A program made the translations under genes and the position numbers. 46,930 nucleotides of DNA, taken from Saprospiraceae bacterium. Lineage in GTDB: Bacteria; Bacteroidota; Bacteroidia; Chitinophagales; Saprospiraceae. Location of the stretch: contig JALHRK010000006.1 of the NCBI GenBank assembly GCA_022841505.1, positions 1 through 46,930 of the forward strand. Reading direction: 5' to 3'. Shown here in pieces: positions 6,321 through 14,471 of this stretch; position 1 is the stretch's first letter, and each line of letters starts with the position of its first letter. The notes beneath the pieces were generated by a model. That model saw only the letters and a list, made by a program, of their open reading frames with translations, was not told where the DNA came from and ran no database searches.

Positions 6321-6690
6321 GGCACATTCAGACGAGGTGAAGTCAGCGGCAATTGCGGCATTGCTGACCGGGCAAGGTGTGTCTGAGGTAGCACGGACGT
6401 ATAAGCTCCCTGAATCGACTGTCAGCAATCTAAAGAAGTCATTAACGAGTGAGCAGTTCGAAGAAGTTCGAAGTAAAAAACAGGAATCTTTAGCCGAATT
6501 GATCGAGGGGCATTTGCAATCATCACTCAATGCAGCGAGGAACATAGCAAACCAGACCAACAATGCTGACTGGCTCAATAAACAGGATGCCGACAAGCTC
6601 GGCGTTTTCTACGGTATCACTACCGACAAGGCGATTCGCATTCTCGAAGCCGCAGAAAACGCTAACAACCACGAAGAAGAAGGCTCTTAG
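6310..6690 (+). CDS. terS: terminase small subunit
   Basis: This 126-residue protein would bind the packaging site and recruit the large subunit. Residues 5-46 form a helix-turn-helix (AALLTGQGVSEVARTYKLPESTVSNLKKSL), typical of small terminases. The rest is helical and would give the oligomerisation and TerL-contact regions. It sits directly upstream of, and overlaps, the large terminase gene. Confidence 0.75.
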   Translation: MRGKAHSDEVKSAAIAALLTGQGVSEVARTYKLPESTVSNLKKSLTSEQFEEVRSKKQESLAELIEGHLQSSLNAARNIANQTNNADWLNKQDADKLGVFYGITTDKAIRILEAAENANNHEEEGS

Positions 6691-8029
6691 CTTTCGCTCG
6701 TTCGTTGAAAGAGCTAATCCACGCTTTGCGTTCTATACGCACTGCGATCTATTGATGCGGGTACTGGAGCGGGTCACTTCGGGCGAATTAAAGCGGCTGA
6801 TGATATTCCTACCGCCTCGACACTCAAAGAGTGAATTGATATCGCGGCTATTCTCTGCATATTACCTGTTACGCAATCCGCATCACTTCGTTGGCATCAA
6901 TTCCTATTCGGCTGAACTGGCTTATACGTTATCAAGGGCTTCGCGTGAGAATTTCATTCGATGCGGCGGTGATGTGAAAAGCGATGTGACAGCGGTCAAG
7001 CATTGGGAAACCACACAAGGTGGCGGAATGTGGGCGGCTGGTGTAGGCGGTTCGATCACGGGTAAGGGCTTTCATCTTGGCATCATTGACGATCCGTTAA
7101 AGAACAGTGAAGAGGCATCATCGGAAGTTATTCGTGCCAAGCAAAAGGATTGGTACAGGTCAACATTTGAGACGAGAACGGAACCAGATGCGGCTATTGT
7201 TCTAATCCAAACGCGATGGCACGAAGATGACCTTGCGGGATGGCTGTTGTCAGAGGAACACGTTGACGCGGCTGAACATTGGCACATTGTCAACCTTCCG
7301 GCGATCGCGGAAGAGACTCAGGCGTTCCCTGATACTTGCACTGTTGAGCCAGATGGCAGGGCGATTGGTGAGGCTCTATGCTCAGAGCGTTACGATATTG
7401 ACTTCCTACAACGGCGACAGGCTAAAGGTTCGTACACTTTCGATGCACTCTATCAGCAACGCCCGTCATCAAAAGAGGGGTTATTTTTTCATGTTTCCAA
7501 ACTTGAGATAGTCGATGCTGTACCCGTTGGCGGTAAGCAAGGCAGGGGCTGGGATAAAGCCGCAACAGCGGGTGATGGTGACTGGACGGCTGGGGTAAAG
7601 ATGCTCAAGGATGACAAGGGGCTTTACTACATCACCGACGTTGTACGCGGGCAATGGAACACGGCGGAACGTGACAGGCAAATAAGACAAACAGCAGAGC
7701 TAGACGGCAGAGACGTTAGGCAAAAGGGCGAACAGGAGCCGGGATCGGGCGGTAAAGAATCGGCAGAGAGTTTCATTCGTTTGCTATCGGGCTTTCCTGT
7801 ATCCACGGAAAAGGTGTCAGGCTCAAAAGAATTACGGGCTGACCCGTTTTCATCGCAAGTGAACGCGGGCAATGTTCGCATCCTTCGCGGAGATTGGAAT
7901 AAGGCGTTTATCGAAGAACTGCGAACATTCCCCAACGGCAAGCACGATGATCAAGTAGATGCGGCAAGTCTGATATTTAATGATTTGAGCGTGAATCATT
8001 CTTTAACCATTTCGCCATTCCATATGTAA
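6563..8029 (+). CDS. terL: terminase large subunit
   Basis: This is the packaging motor ATPase and nuclease. The 488-residue frame has a Walker A-like LPPRHSKSE (about 83-91), a Walker B IIDD (174-177), and a C-terminal RNase H-like nuclease with acidic residues in WDKAATAGDGDW (330-341) and KHDDQVDAA (about 462-470). It overlaps terS by 128 bp. The first 40 residues are low-complexity and probably spurious, but no later in-frame ATG, GTG or TTG exists before the conserved region, except Met9 (6587). The exact start is therefore unsure. Confidence 0.9.
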   Translation: MLTGSINRMPTSSAFSTVSLPTRRFAFSKPQKTLTTTKKKALSFRSFVERANPRFAFYTHCDLLMRVLERVTSGELKRLMIFLPPRHSKSELISRLFSAYYLLRNPHHFVGINSYSAELAYTLSRASRENFIRCGGDVKSDVTAVKHWETTQGGGMWAAGVGGSITGKGFHLGIIDDPLKNSEEASSEVIRAKQKDWYRSTFETRTEPDAAIVLIQTRWHEDDLAGWLLSEEHVDAAEHWHIVNLPAIAEETQAFPDTCTVEPDGRAIGEALCSERYDIDFLQRRQAKGSYTFDALYQQRPSSKEGLFFHVSKLEIVDAVPVGGKQGRGWDKAATAGDGDWTAGVKMLKDDKGLYYITDVVRGQWNTAERDRQIRQTAELDGRDVRQKGEQEPGSGGKESAESFIRLLSGFPVSTEKVSGSKELRADPFSSQVNAGNVRILRGDWNKAFIEELRTFPNGKHDDQVDAASLIFNDLSVNHSLTISPFHM

Positions 8030-8031
8030 TT

Positions 8032-9528
8032 ATGAAAGACACTCCCGATATCAAACACCCTGATTATCTCGACTCTGAGCAAGAGCGGGAAATGTATTTG
8101 TCGTTGATCGCTGGTACTAAGAAAGTGCGGGCGGCTCATTATCTGCCTCAGTTCCCGCTAGAGAGTGCGAAAGACTACGAGACGCGGGTTAATACGGCTA
8201 CGCTCTTGAACGTCACTAAGAAAACGCGGGATACGCTTGTTGGCCTGACGTTTCAGAAAGAGATAAAGCACGACGATAAGGTGGATCAGGCAATTAAAGA
8301 CTTGGCTGAGAACATCGACAACAAGGGCAATCATTTGAATGTGTTTGCTCGTCAGGTATTCACTGATTCGTTTGACGGCTGGGCGTGTATCTTAGCCGAT
8401 GCTCCCGGCACTAAGGCAAGCGATCTGGGGCAGCAGAAACAGCTAGGGATTCGCCCTTACCTGACATTGTACAAAGCGGCGAATGTTACGCATTGGGATT
8501 ATCAGATAAACCCCGTATCGAAAAAGAAAGAGCTATCGTTAATCATCTTTGCAGAATGCACGAATGAAAAGAAGGGCAAATTCGCGGTTGAAAAGGTGAA
8601 CAGGTTACGGGCGTTCTATTTAGAGAACGGGCGGGTGTATTGGGAGCTTTGGAGAGAGCAAAAGAAAAAGGAATCAGGTGAGAATGAGTGGGTTATCGAG
8701 GTTCCGCAGACCTTGATGGATAAACTCAGTGAGATACCTGTATCAGTAGTCGGTAAACTCGGACAATGCCCGCCGTTGACTGACTTGGCTTATCTCAATA
8801 TCAAGTATCTGCAAAAGGAGTCGGACTATGACGCAATCATACATAAGACTTGCGTTCCGATACCTTATACGACAGGCATAGAAGCCGGGGAAGTGGGCAA
8901 GGCTCAGGCTGGTGGGGTTATGTGGCACTTGCCTAAAGATGCCACGTTAGCATTTGCCGAAGTGGCGGGTTCGTCTATCGAAAAGGCTCGGACTAATCTT
9001 GAGGATTTGAAACAAGATATGTCTTGGATGGGGCTAAGAATGTTGATGCCTCAAGTCCACACGGCAACTGCTACTGAGGCTGTTATCGACCAGATTCAGG
9101 ACACGTCTGAACTGCAAGTAATGGCAACGCAGTTGAAGGATGCCATTGAGCTATCACTTGGGCATTTAGCAATCCTAATGGGGATGGAAAAAGAGAAAGC
9201 GGGCAGCATTGAACTAGGCTGTTCGTGGGATCAGATGGTTCTATCTATTCAGGATATTCAAACGTTAAATAATGCGGTGAATGATGGCAATTATCCGTTA
9301 GAATATTTCCTATGGCATCTGGAAAAGGCTGGTAAGTTCCCGCCTGATGGCACGGTAGAAGATGCTCTGGATAAGATCACCGAGGAAGTCGTAGAGATGC
9401 GGCCTATCAAGGATGCGAGGCAGTTCAATGAAGAGGAAGAAGAAAGTGATACCGAGGAAGAATCAGCGGGAGCGGTTCCCGGTGGACAGGGACGTAGAAG
9501 AGGCGAAGAAGTTAGCCAAGCGGGTTAG
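8032..9528 (+). CDS. portal protein (DUF4055-like)
   Basis: This 498-residue protein follows terL by two bases. The N-terminus KHPDYLDSEQEREMYLSLI and the block YLPQFPLESAKDYETRV are typical of DUF4055 phage portal proteins, which form the dodecameric ring at the capsid vertex. The C-terminus is highly acidic (NEEEEESDTEEES), then Gly/Arg-rich, and overlaps a separate basic ORF in another frame. Confidence 0.8.
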   Translation: MKDTPDIKHPDYLDSEQEREMYLSLIAGTKKVRAAHYLPQFPLESAKDYETRVNTATLLNVTKKTRDTLVGLTFQKEIKHDDKVDQAIKDLAENIDNKGNHLNVFARQVFTDSFDGWACILADAPGTKASDLGQQKQLGIRPYLTLYKAANVTHWDYQINPVSKKKELSLIIFAECTNEKKGKFAVEKVNRLRAFYLENGRVYWELWREQKKKESGENEWVIEVPQTLMDKLSEIPVSVVGKLGQCPPLTDLAYLNIKYLQKESDYDAIIHKTCVPIPYTTGIEAGEVGKAQAGGVMWHLPKDATLAFAEVAGSSIEKARTNLEDLKQDMSWMGLRMLMPQVHTATATEAVIDQIQDTSELQVMATQLKDAIELSLGHLAILMGMEKEKAGSIELGCSWDQMVLSIQDIQTLNNAVNDGNYPLEYFLWHLEKAGKFPPDGTVEDALDKITEEVVEMRPIKDARQFNEEEEESDTEEESAGAVPGGQGRRRGEEVSQAG

Positions 9529-9562
9529 TCGTGAGCTTTACGAGATGATGGAGAGTAAATGA
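9428..9562 (+). CDS. 44-residue basic protein overlapping the portal gene
   Basis: The frame starts at ATG 9428 with GAGG eight bases upstream and encodes MKRKKKVIPRKNQRERFPVD, a basic helical peptide. It overlaps the last 101 bp of the portal gene, and its stop overlaps the next ATG as ATGA (9559-9562). The ribosome site and the coupling on its 3' side make it more than a shadow. A short linker or head-decoration role is a guess. Confidence 0.5.
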   Translation: MKRKKKVIPRKNQRERFPVDRDVEEAKKLAKRVSRELYEMMESK

Positions 9563-9969
9563 AAATTGCGTTTCAACCTGATTGTCCTAAAGATGTCGCG
9601 GAATCGGTAAGGCCGCATCTGGAAGAATTTAGTTATCTTTGTCCGCTATGGATGCAACGGGTAGAGGTGGGCTATTGGTATGGTGAAACAGAGTTCACCT
9701 TGCAGATGAATCTAAACACCAATTACCGTGAGGCGTTGTTAAAGGTCGCTCCGAAGTATCTGCAAGAATCGCCAGAAAGACGGCGTGAGTTGATATGTCA
9801 CGAAATCGTACATTGCTTAACCATTCCGTTAAAACAAGTGGCATTAGAAGGGTTCGAGGATTTGAAGGCGGAAGACCCGGCATATTCGATACTGTGCCGA
9901 AAGGTTGATGATGTAATGGAACGGGTGACTCAGGACTTTGCTTATTCGATAGCGTACAGGAATGCCTAA
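9559..9969 (+). CDS. HExxH metallopeptidase-like head-region protein
   Basis: This 136-residue protein contains ELICHEIVHCL, with the zinc motif HEIVH at residues 81-85, as in SprT-like or minimal metallopeptidase phage proteins. A third ligand is not obvious. Its position between portal and head morphogenesis genes suggests a structural or maturation role. It could be a degenerate peptidase fold. Confidence 0.6.
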   Translation: MKIAFQPDCPKDVAESVRPHLEEFSYLCPLWMQRVEVGYWYGETEFTLQMNLNTNYREALLKVAPKYLQESPERRRELICHEIVHCLTIPLKQVALEGFEDLKAEDPAYSILCRKVDDVMERVTQDFAYSIAYRNA

Positions 9970-10609
9970 TGTCTACGACCCAACTAAAAAGCTGTTCCGT
10001 AATGCTCAGGGTTATATCCCTCGTGCTAAGGTTCGGGCTGAGATTGACAAGCTAATCAAGCACGTCCAGAAGCAGGCTAGGAAACTAGCAAGGGATTATG
10101 AGCAGACGGGGAACATCATCACGTTTGAGCAAGAGATGCGGGATTTGCTCAAATCGGCTCATATCGTAGCGGCTAGTGTCGGACGCGGCGGTAGGCAGCG
10201 GATGACGGCACGGGATTGGGGCGTAGTCGGGGCGAAGATCAAATGGCAATATGGCTATTTAGCTAAGTTTGCTGCAAAGGTTGCTAAAGGCACGGTTCAG
10301 GCGATCTCAGAATCAAGGGCGGCATCGTATGCTTCAGCGGTTTACACATCATACGCAAAGATGGATGTTCAAGAGCAAACAGTTGACCCGACACGCGAGA
10401 CGGTAAGGCTAGTGTTAAATGCTAAAGAAAGCTGTGCCGAATGCTCGGCAGACGCGGCTAGGGGCTGGGTCAACTTTGAGGATATGAAGCCGTTATTCAC
10501 GCGGTTATGCGGTGATTTCTGCCGTTGTCATTTAGAGTTCTCATCGGGTGAGTTAGACGTTCCAGATATAACAGGAATAGCAATGCGGGTGGTATTTGGG
10601 GATGAGTAG
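9962..10609 (+). CDS. phage head morphogenesis protein (SPP1 gp7/Mu gpF-like)
   Basis: This 215-residue protein has an alpha-helical N-terminus. Its C-terminal module carries ESCAECSADAARGWV and LCGDFCRCHLEF, the Cys-rich end characteristic of SPP1 gp7/Mu F-type minor head proteins that sit near the portal. It overlaps the previous gene by 8 bp. Length is at the short end for the family. Confidence 0.65.
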   Translation: MPNVYDPTKKLFRNAQGYIPRAKVRAEIDKLIKHVQKQARKLARDYEQTGNIITFEQEMRDLLKSAHIVAASVGRGGRQRMTARDWGVVGAKIKWQYGYLAKFAAKVAKGTVQAISESRAASYASAVYTSYAKMDVQEQTVDPTRETVRLVLNAKESCAECSADAARGWVNFEDMKPLFTRLCGDFCRCHLEFSSGELDVPDITGIAMRVVFGDE

Positions 10610-10610
10610 C

Positions 10611-10642
10611 TTGTAAGAAAAAAGTATATGTTTTTCTTACAA
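10611..10642. repeat. 12-bp perfect hairpin before the 10654 gene
   Basis: TTGTAAGAAAAA at 10611-10622 pairs exactly with TTTTTCTTACAA at 10631-10642 around an 8-base loop. The ribosome site AAGGAGAGG follows immediately. It begins two bases after the head morphogenesis stop. It may protect or separate mRNAs; the T run lies inside the stem, so it is not a standard terminator. Confidence 0.5.
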
Positions 10643-10653
10643 AGGAGAGGGGA

Positions 10654-10848
10654 ATGACTAAAGACGAATACATAACAGCCTATATGCTCCGTGCTGGCAT
10701 CCCGCTTGATTGGCGAACGGAGAATGGCTATCGACCACGGGGCATTGAGAAGGTATGCGTTAGGTGTAAGTGCGATGATGATAAATGCGAGGGGTTCGCA
10801 ATGGTAAGTAGGCAGTTGTACGAGCGGGGCGGGATGGAGTTGGCGTAG
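10654..10848 (+). CDS. small unknown Cys protein
   Basis: This 64-residue protein has a strong ribosome site (AAAGGAGAGG). It contains VCVRCKCDDDKCEGF, three to four clustered cysteines with an Asp run that could bind a metal. No family is recognised. A possible pseudoknot starts two bases after its stop. Confidence 0.55.
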   Translation: MTKDEYITAYMLRAGIPLDWRTENGYRPRGIEKVCVRCKCDDDKCEGFAMVSRQLYERGGMELA

Positions 10849-10849
10849 A

Positions 10850-10901
10850 GATGTACTAAACCCTAGCCGCTATATTCGTGCGTACATCGCGGGGATTTAG
10901 T
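10850..10901 (+). ncRNA. possible H-type pseudoknot
   Basis: GATGTAC (10850-10856) pairs with GTACATC (10882-10888). ACTAAACCC (10855-10863) can pair with GGGGATTTAGT (10891-10901) with a small bulge. The arms interleave in pseudoknot order, with two bases shared. It lies in a gap between two small genes, about 14 nt before the ATG at 10915, so it may control that start. Confidence 0.35.
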
Positions 10902-10914
10902 GTAGCGATTAGAG

Positions 10915-11094
10915 ATGACCAAATACAAAGACCTACACGAAGCAACAAAAGACGTAGCCATACGCAAGGCGAAAGTACACGGCGTATCTGATTGGCCTTT
11001 CACGTATAGAAATCAACAGGTGATAGTAACGGCAAGGAAAGAGGGCGATAAGGTGCGGACATCGACAACGCACGTTAGGAATAAAGGGAAATGA
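10915..11094 (+). CDS. 59-residue basic unknown protein
   Basis: The frame runs from ATG 10915 to TGA 11094 and overlaps the next ATG (ATGA). The product (MTKYKDLHEATKDVAIRKAK...) is basic with alternating beta-like segments. No family is recognised. Overlap coupling supports it. Confidence 0.5.
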   Translation: MTKYKDLHEATKDVAIRKAKVHGVSDWPFTYRNQQVIVTARKEGDKVRTSTTHVRNKGK

Positions 11095-11288
11095 TTGAGT
11101 ACACCATCATAGCTATATTAGCAACCGCCCTTATGCTGACGCATTGGCGTAAGAACGTCTGGCGGCGGCGATATGCGGTGATGCAAGATCAGGTAGTGCG
11201 GGAATTGGCTGGGCAATGGGGCTTGGCGATCATTCAACACGCAGTTGAGCAAAAGGGGAAGGAATGGCCGGAGACGATAGAGGAATAA
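11091..11288 (+). CDS. small single-TM protein
   Basis: This 65-residue protein begins with one hydrophobic helix (IEYTIIAILATALMLTHW, residues 2-19), followed by a basic region (WRKNVWRRRY) and a helical, soluble end. That places the C-terminus inside the cell. It overlaps both neighbours. Function is unknown. Confidence 0.5.
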   Translation: MIEYTIIAILATALMLTHWRKNVWRRRYAVMQDQVVRELAGQWGLAIIQHAVEQKGKEWPETIEE

Positions 11289-11461
11289 AAGTTCTAACCC
11301 GCGTTCCCAGCAATGAGGCCGCGGGCAAAAAACAGGAAATAAACGTGGATGTTTACATACAGAGTCACGAGTTATCACTGTTGTCTTTGCTGGCTAAGAA
11401 GTACCCGGATAAGGCGATAAAGTTCGCTCAAAAATCTTTGTTGACAGAGGTTTCTACTTAG
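11264..11461 (+). CDS. small unknown protein
   Basis: This 65-residue protein has an AAGGGGAAGG ribosome site and overlaps the previous gene by 25 bp. The C-terminal helix (LSLLSLLAKKYPDKAIKFAQKSL) is amphipathic. It ends the pre-scaffold gene group. The next promoter starts inside its 3' end. Function is unknown. Confidence 0.5.
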   Translation: MAGDDRGIKVLTRVPSNEAAGKKQEINVDVYIQSHELSLLSLLAKKYPDKAIKFAQKSLLTEVST

Positions 11462-11469
11462 TGTAGTTT
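11441..11469 (+). promoter_or_regulatory. promoter candidate for the scaffold/coat operon
   Basis: A consensus TTGACA (11441-11446) is followed after 17 bp by TAGTTT (11464-11469), a weaker -10. The transcript would run through a GTGTAG/CTACAC hairpin and then a terminator before the scaffold gene. Coat protein needs high expression, so a dedicated promoter here is reasonable. Confidence 0.45.
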
Positions 11470-11541
11470 TTCAATTAAGGGCGTGTTATAACGCTACACA
11501 ATTTTAGACTTTAACAGGTCACACGTCTTTTTTAGACACAC

Positions 11542-11586
11542 AGCCTGCTAGATGTATCAATACGATACATTTGGCGGGCTTTTTTG
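11542..11586 (+). terminator. strong intrinsic terminator upstream of the scaffold gene
   Basis: AGCCTGC...GATGTATC (11542-11558) pairs with GATACAT...GCGGGCT (11564-11580) over about 17 positions with few mismatches, followed by TTTTTTG. It lies between the promoter candidate and the scaffold ATG, as in the leaders at 1652 and 2904. Confidence 0.7.
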
Positions 11587-11636
11587 TATTTCACCAACCG
11601 CGTTAAGGACGCACTAAGAGCAAGGCTCACCAATAT

Positions 11637-12371
11637 ATGGCACTCAAGATCAAGATCGGTAAGGCCGATTACGAAACGCTAGACGAATCTTTGAAAACTC
11701 TCTACGTCGCAGACGGCGATAACTACAAGTTAGACGCTGACTATGAGGACGTAACCGGGCTTAAGAACAAAGCCGCTGAACTGCTTGCCGAACAGAAACG
11801 GCTCAAAGAGCAGATGAAGGCTTTTGACGGCCTCGACGCTGAAGCGGCTAGAGCGGCACTTGCGGCAGCTGAACAAGCGGAACACGCCAAGCTAAAAGAA
11901 GCGGGCGATTTCGACAAGATCAAAGAAGAGTACGACCGACGCATTGCTGAGTTAGACCAGAAACGAGCGAAAGAGGTCGAAGCAATAGCGAACGAGAAAA
12001 ACGCCATATTAGCGAACCTCAAACGCGAACGGTTGGCAAATGTTTTGACAGAGAAGGGCGTTCTGCCTGACCGGGTTAAGTACCTTGTCGGGGAACTAGA
12101 TCAGGCTATTGAGCTTGTATCGAGTGAGAACGGTTTCTCATTGAAAAAGATCGGCGGCATCGGGGATGACACCGAGTTCAACGCGATCATCGAGGACGTG
12201 AAACAAAAGTCACCGTTCTTTTTCGCGTCAGAGAATATTCCCGGAAGTGGGGCTTCTGGAAGTGACGGAGGCGGTAACTCGGGAATGAGAACCGCAACGA
12301 GAGATCAGGTCAAAAAGATGACAGCCGCTGAAAAGCGAGAGTTTTATCTGGCTGACGGAACGATCACATAA
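11637..12371 (+). CDS. capsid scaffolding protein
   Basis: This 244-residue protein has a short folded N-terminus, a long Ala/Glu/Lys-rich coiled coil (about residues 45-150), a Gly/Ser linker (GSGASGSDGGGNSG) and a short C-terminal domain. This is the normal layout of phage scaffolding (gp20-like minor structural) proteins. It lies directly upstream of the coat gene. Initiation is at an AATATATGG context without a clear ribosome site. Confidence 0.75.
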   Translation: MALKIKIGKADYETLDESLKTLYVADGDNYKLDADYEDVTGLKNKAAELLAEQKRLKEQMKAFDGLDAEAARAALAAAEQAEHAKLKEAGDFDKIKEEYDRRIAELDQKRAKEVEAIANEKNAILANLKRERLANVLTEKGVLPDRVKYLVGELDQAIELVSSENGFSLKKIGGIGDDTEFNAIIEDVKQKSPFFFASENIPGSGASGSDGGGNSGMRTATRDQVKKMTAAEKREFYLADGTIT

Positions 12372-12408
12372 CTTTTAACGAAACCATTTTCAGGAGACTT
12401 AAGACACA

Positions 12409-13530
12409 ATGGCTAACACATTTTCTAACCTCGTCAAAAACGCGTATAAATCGCTTGACGTAGTTTCCCGCGAGCTTGTAGGGCTTGTGAATTCCGTCAC
12501 CCTTGACGCTGACGCTGCGGCTATCCCGGTTGGTCAGACGCTTTACTCATTCGAAACTCCGGCAACGACAAGTGCTGCTATTACACCCGCTGTAACCCCG
12601 CCGGATGACGGCGATCAGACCATTGCCTCGCAGGCAATCACCATTACCACGCAGGAACGTGCCCCGTTTCGCTGGACTGGCGACGAGGCGGTTGCAATCG
12701 GCACAGGTGCTGGCTACGAGAACGTAAAACGCGGGCAGATCGCACAGGCGATGCGAACGCTTGTCAACAAGATGGAAGTTGCGGCCTGGAATGAGGCGGT
12801 TCTTTCGGCTTCACGAGCATACGGCACGGCAGGCACTACGCCTTTCGCGTCCGACCTTTCGGCGGCTGCTAACATCCGTAAGATTCTCGATGACAACGGT
12901 GCTGACGGTGCACGGTCGCTTGTCATTGACACTGCGGCTGGCGTAAAACTTCGCACCCTTGCACAGCTCACTAAGGTCAATGAATCCGGTACATCAATGA
13001 CGCTCCGTGACGGCGAACTGCTTGACCTCTTCGGCATGTCGGTTAAGGAATCGGCTGCGGTCAATACCGTTGACACCGGAACAGGTGCTTCGTATCAGCT
13101 TAGTGCAGCAACGGCGGTTGGCGATACCACGATAAGCGTGGACACGGGTTCGGGCACGATCCCTGCGGGTTCCGTCGTTACCATCGGCAATCACAAATAT
13201 GTTGTTGCAACGGCACTCTCAGGCGGCTCGTTTACCATCAACAAGCCGGGTATGCGTGAGATCGTTGCTGATAATACGGCGATCACGGTCAATGCGGACT
13301 ACACGGGCAACGTTGCGTTCTCGCAGTCGGCAATCATCCTCGCGGCCCGCACACCATACGTGCCGGAAGGCGAACTCGCCATTAACGAAGAGATCATAAC
13401 CGATCCTCGCAGCGGCATATCGTTCCGTCTCGCTCAGTATCCGAACTTCTACCGTACACAGTACGAGGTATCGGCAGCTTGGGGCGTACACGGCATCAAG
13501 CCTGCTCATACTGCGGTATTGCTCGGTTAA
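12409..13530 (+). CDS. major capsid protein, P22 coat-like
   Basis: This 373-residue protein forms the icosahedral shell. The N-terminus (MANTFSNLVKNAYKSLDVVSREL), the block RAPFRWTGDEAVAIG...GQIAQAMRTLVNKME and the central DNGADGARSLVIDTAAG are typical of P22 coat-like proteins with the HK97 fold. An inserted beta-rich region at about residues 225-300 could be an I-domain-like decoration. A CAGGAGAC ribosome site precedes the ATG. Several antisense frames across it are shadows. Confidence 0.85.
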   Translation: MANTFSNLVKNAYKSLDVVSRELVGLVNSVTLDADAAAIPVGQTLYSFETPATTSAAITPAVTPPDDGDQTIASQAITITTQERAPFRWTGDEAVAIGTGAGYENVKRGQIAQAMRTLVNKMEVAAWNEAVLSASRAYGTAGTTPFASDLSAAANIRKILDDNGADGARSLVIDTAAGVKLRTLAQLTKVNESGTSMTLRDGELLDLFGMSVKESAAVNTVDTGTGASYQLSAATAVGDTTISVDTGSGTIPAGSVVTIGNHKYVVATALSGGSFTINKPGMREIVADNTAITVNADYTGNVAFSQSAIILAARTPYVPEGELAINEEIITDPRSGISFRLAQYPNFYRTQYEVSAAWGVHGIKPAHTAVLLG

Positions 13531-13549
13531 TTTCCCAAGACGCGGGGCG

Positions 13550-13581
13550 GTAGCAAATATCGCCCTGCTACTCACCTTTTT
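13550..13581 (+). terminator. hairpin plus T run touching a start codon
   Basis: GTAGCA (13550-13555) pairs with TGCTAC (13566-13571), and an alternative GGGCG/CGCCC pairing is also possible. TTTTT at 13577-13581 is followed at once by the ATG at 13582. It could partly end coat transcripts so that downstream genes are made at a lower level. Confidence 0.5.
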
Positions 13582-13782
13582 ATGGCAGTGATCAAGTTAA
13601 CGGCAATGGTCCGAGACGGTAAGTTCGCAGACGTTCACCCAGATGAGGTGGAAAATATGCGGATGCACGGCTGGTTAAACGCTGACGAATACCACGCGGA
13701 CGGAACGCCGAGAGTTACTTATACCGAAGCTGACGCGGAAGCTCAGGCCGGGAAGCCGAAGCGAAAGAAAGCTAACCAATAA
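13582..13782 (+). CDS. small head-completion region protein
   Basis: This 66-residue protein is acidic in the middle and ends in a basic KPKRKKANQ tail. No family is recognised. It lies between coat and connector genes, and its stop overlaps the next ATG (TAATG). A head-completion or decoration role is inferred only from position. Confidence 0.6.
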   Translation: MAVIKLTAMVRDGKFADVHPDEVENMRMHGWLNADEYHADGTPRVTYTEADAEAQAGKPKRKKANQ

Positions 13783-14096
13783 TGGCGTTGACAGAAGCCC
13801 AAGAACTCAAGGTGTGCCAGATATTGGGCATCACGCCGATTAATCTGGAAGATCAGTTGGCGTGGATAGGCTCACGTTTTACAGCGGCGGTACAAACGGC
13901 TATCGAGGCTCAGATAACGCTCTGGGATGCGGGGGCGGGCACTAAGACGGTGAAGATTCACCCGCGTGAGAGTAACAAGGGCGTTGAAACAAATCCGATG
14001 ATGGCAAGGGCTGATATTAAGCGAAATATTGCCATTCTGTTGGAGATGCCCGAATGGGCAGGCGGGGGAATGACTTCCACACTTTTAAGGGGATAG
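13782..14096 (+). CDS. head-tail connector-like protein
   Basis: This 104-residue helical protein comes in the position of the gp6/gp15-type adaptor in siphovirus head modules. The sequence has no diagnostic motif. It is packed tightly with neighbours on both sides, and the order coat, adaptor, stopper, tail completion, terminator supports the call. Confidence 0.5.
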   Translation: MALTEAQELKVCQILGITPINLEDQLAWIGSRFTAAVQTAIEAQITLWDAGAGTKTVKIHPRESNKGVETNPMMARADIKRNIAILLEMPEWAGGGMTSTLLRG

Positions 14097-14471
14097 ATGC
14101 CCGCATACGTTGACATACGAGAAGGGATAGCTGAGGCGTTTGATGTTCTGTCAGAGGAATTTCACCCCGAAACAGTTCTTAAACTCGCTAACGCTTCGGG
14201 TAGCTACGACGAGTTTGATGAGTTGCTGACTATCTCATCAAAGCGGTTCTTTGAATTCACGGATTTTCGCAAAACGTTGCTGTTAGAGATAGCAGACGAT
14301 AGCACGGCACTTACTGAGGCTATGGAAGTCGCTACGCACGTTTTGGTGGATGACGTGCCTTATGAGATCGACCGGGGCGATATAACGGCTCCAGCGTCAA
14401 CAGACGTTACGTGGAAGATCACGGCAACGTTGTTCCCTGATACTAAGCGGTTCTCGACTCTATCGATATGA
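14097..14471 (+). CDS. head-tail stopper/adaptor-like protein
   Basis: This 124-residue protein is rich in predicted beta strands and ends VTWKITATLFPDTKRF. It sits where the head-closure (stopper) protein normally lies. It overlaps the next gene by 4 bp (ATGA). Identity rests on gene order. Confidence 0.45.
   Translation: MPAYVDIREGIAEAFDVLSEEFHPETVLKLANASGSYDEFDELLTISSKRFFEFTDFRKTLLLEIADDSTALTEAMEVATHVLVDDVPYEIDRGDITAPASTDVTWKITATLFPDTKRFSTLSI

Noticed and set aside
12714-13076. Antisense frame of 120 residues across the coat gene
   Set aside because: The coat protein frame is strongly supported, and the reverse frame has no motif or ribosome site.
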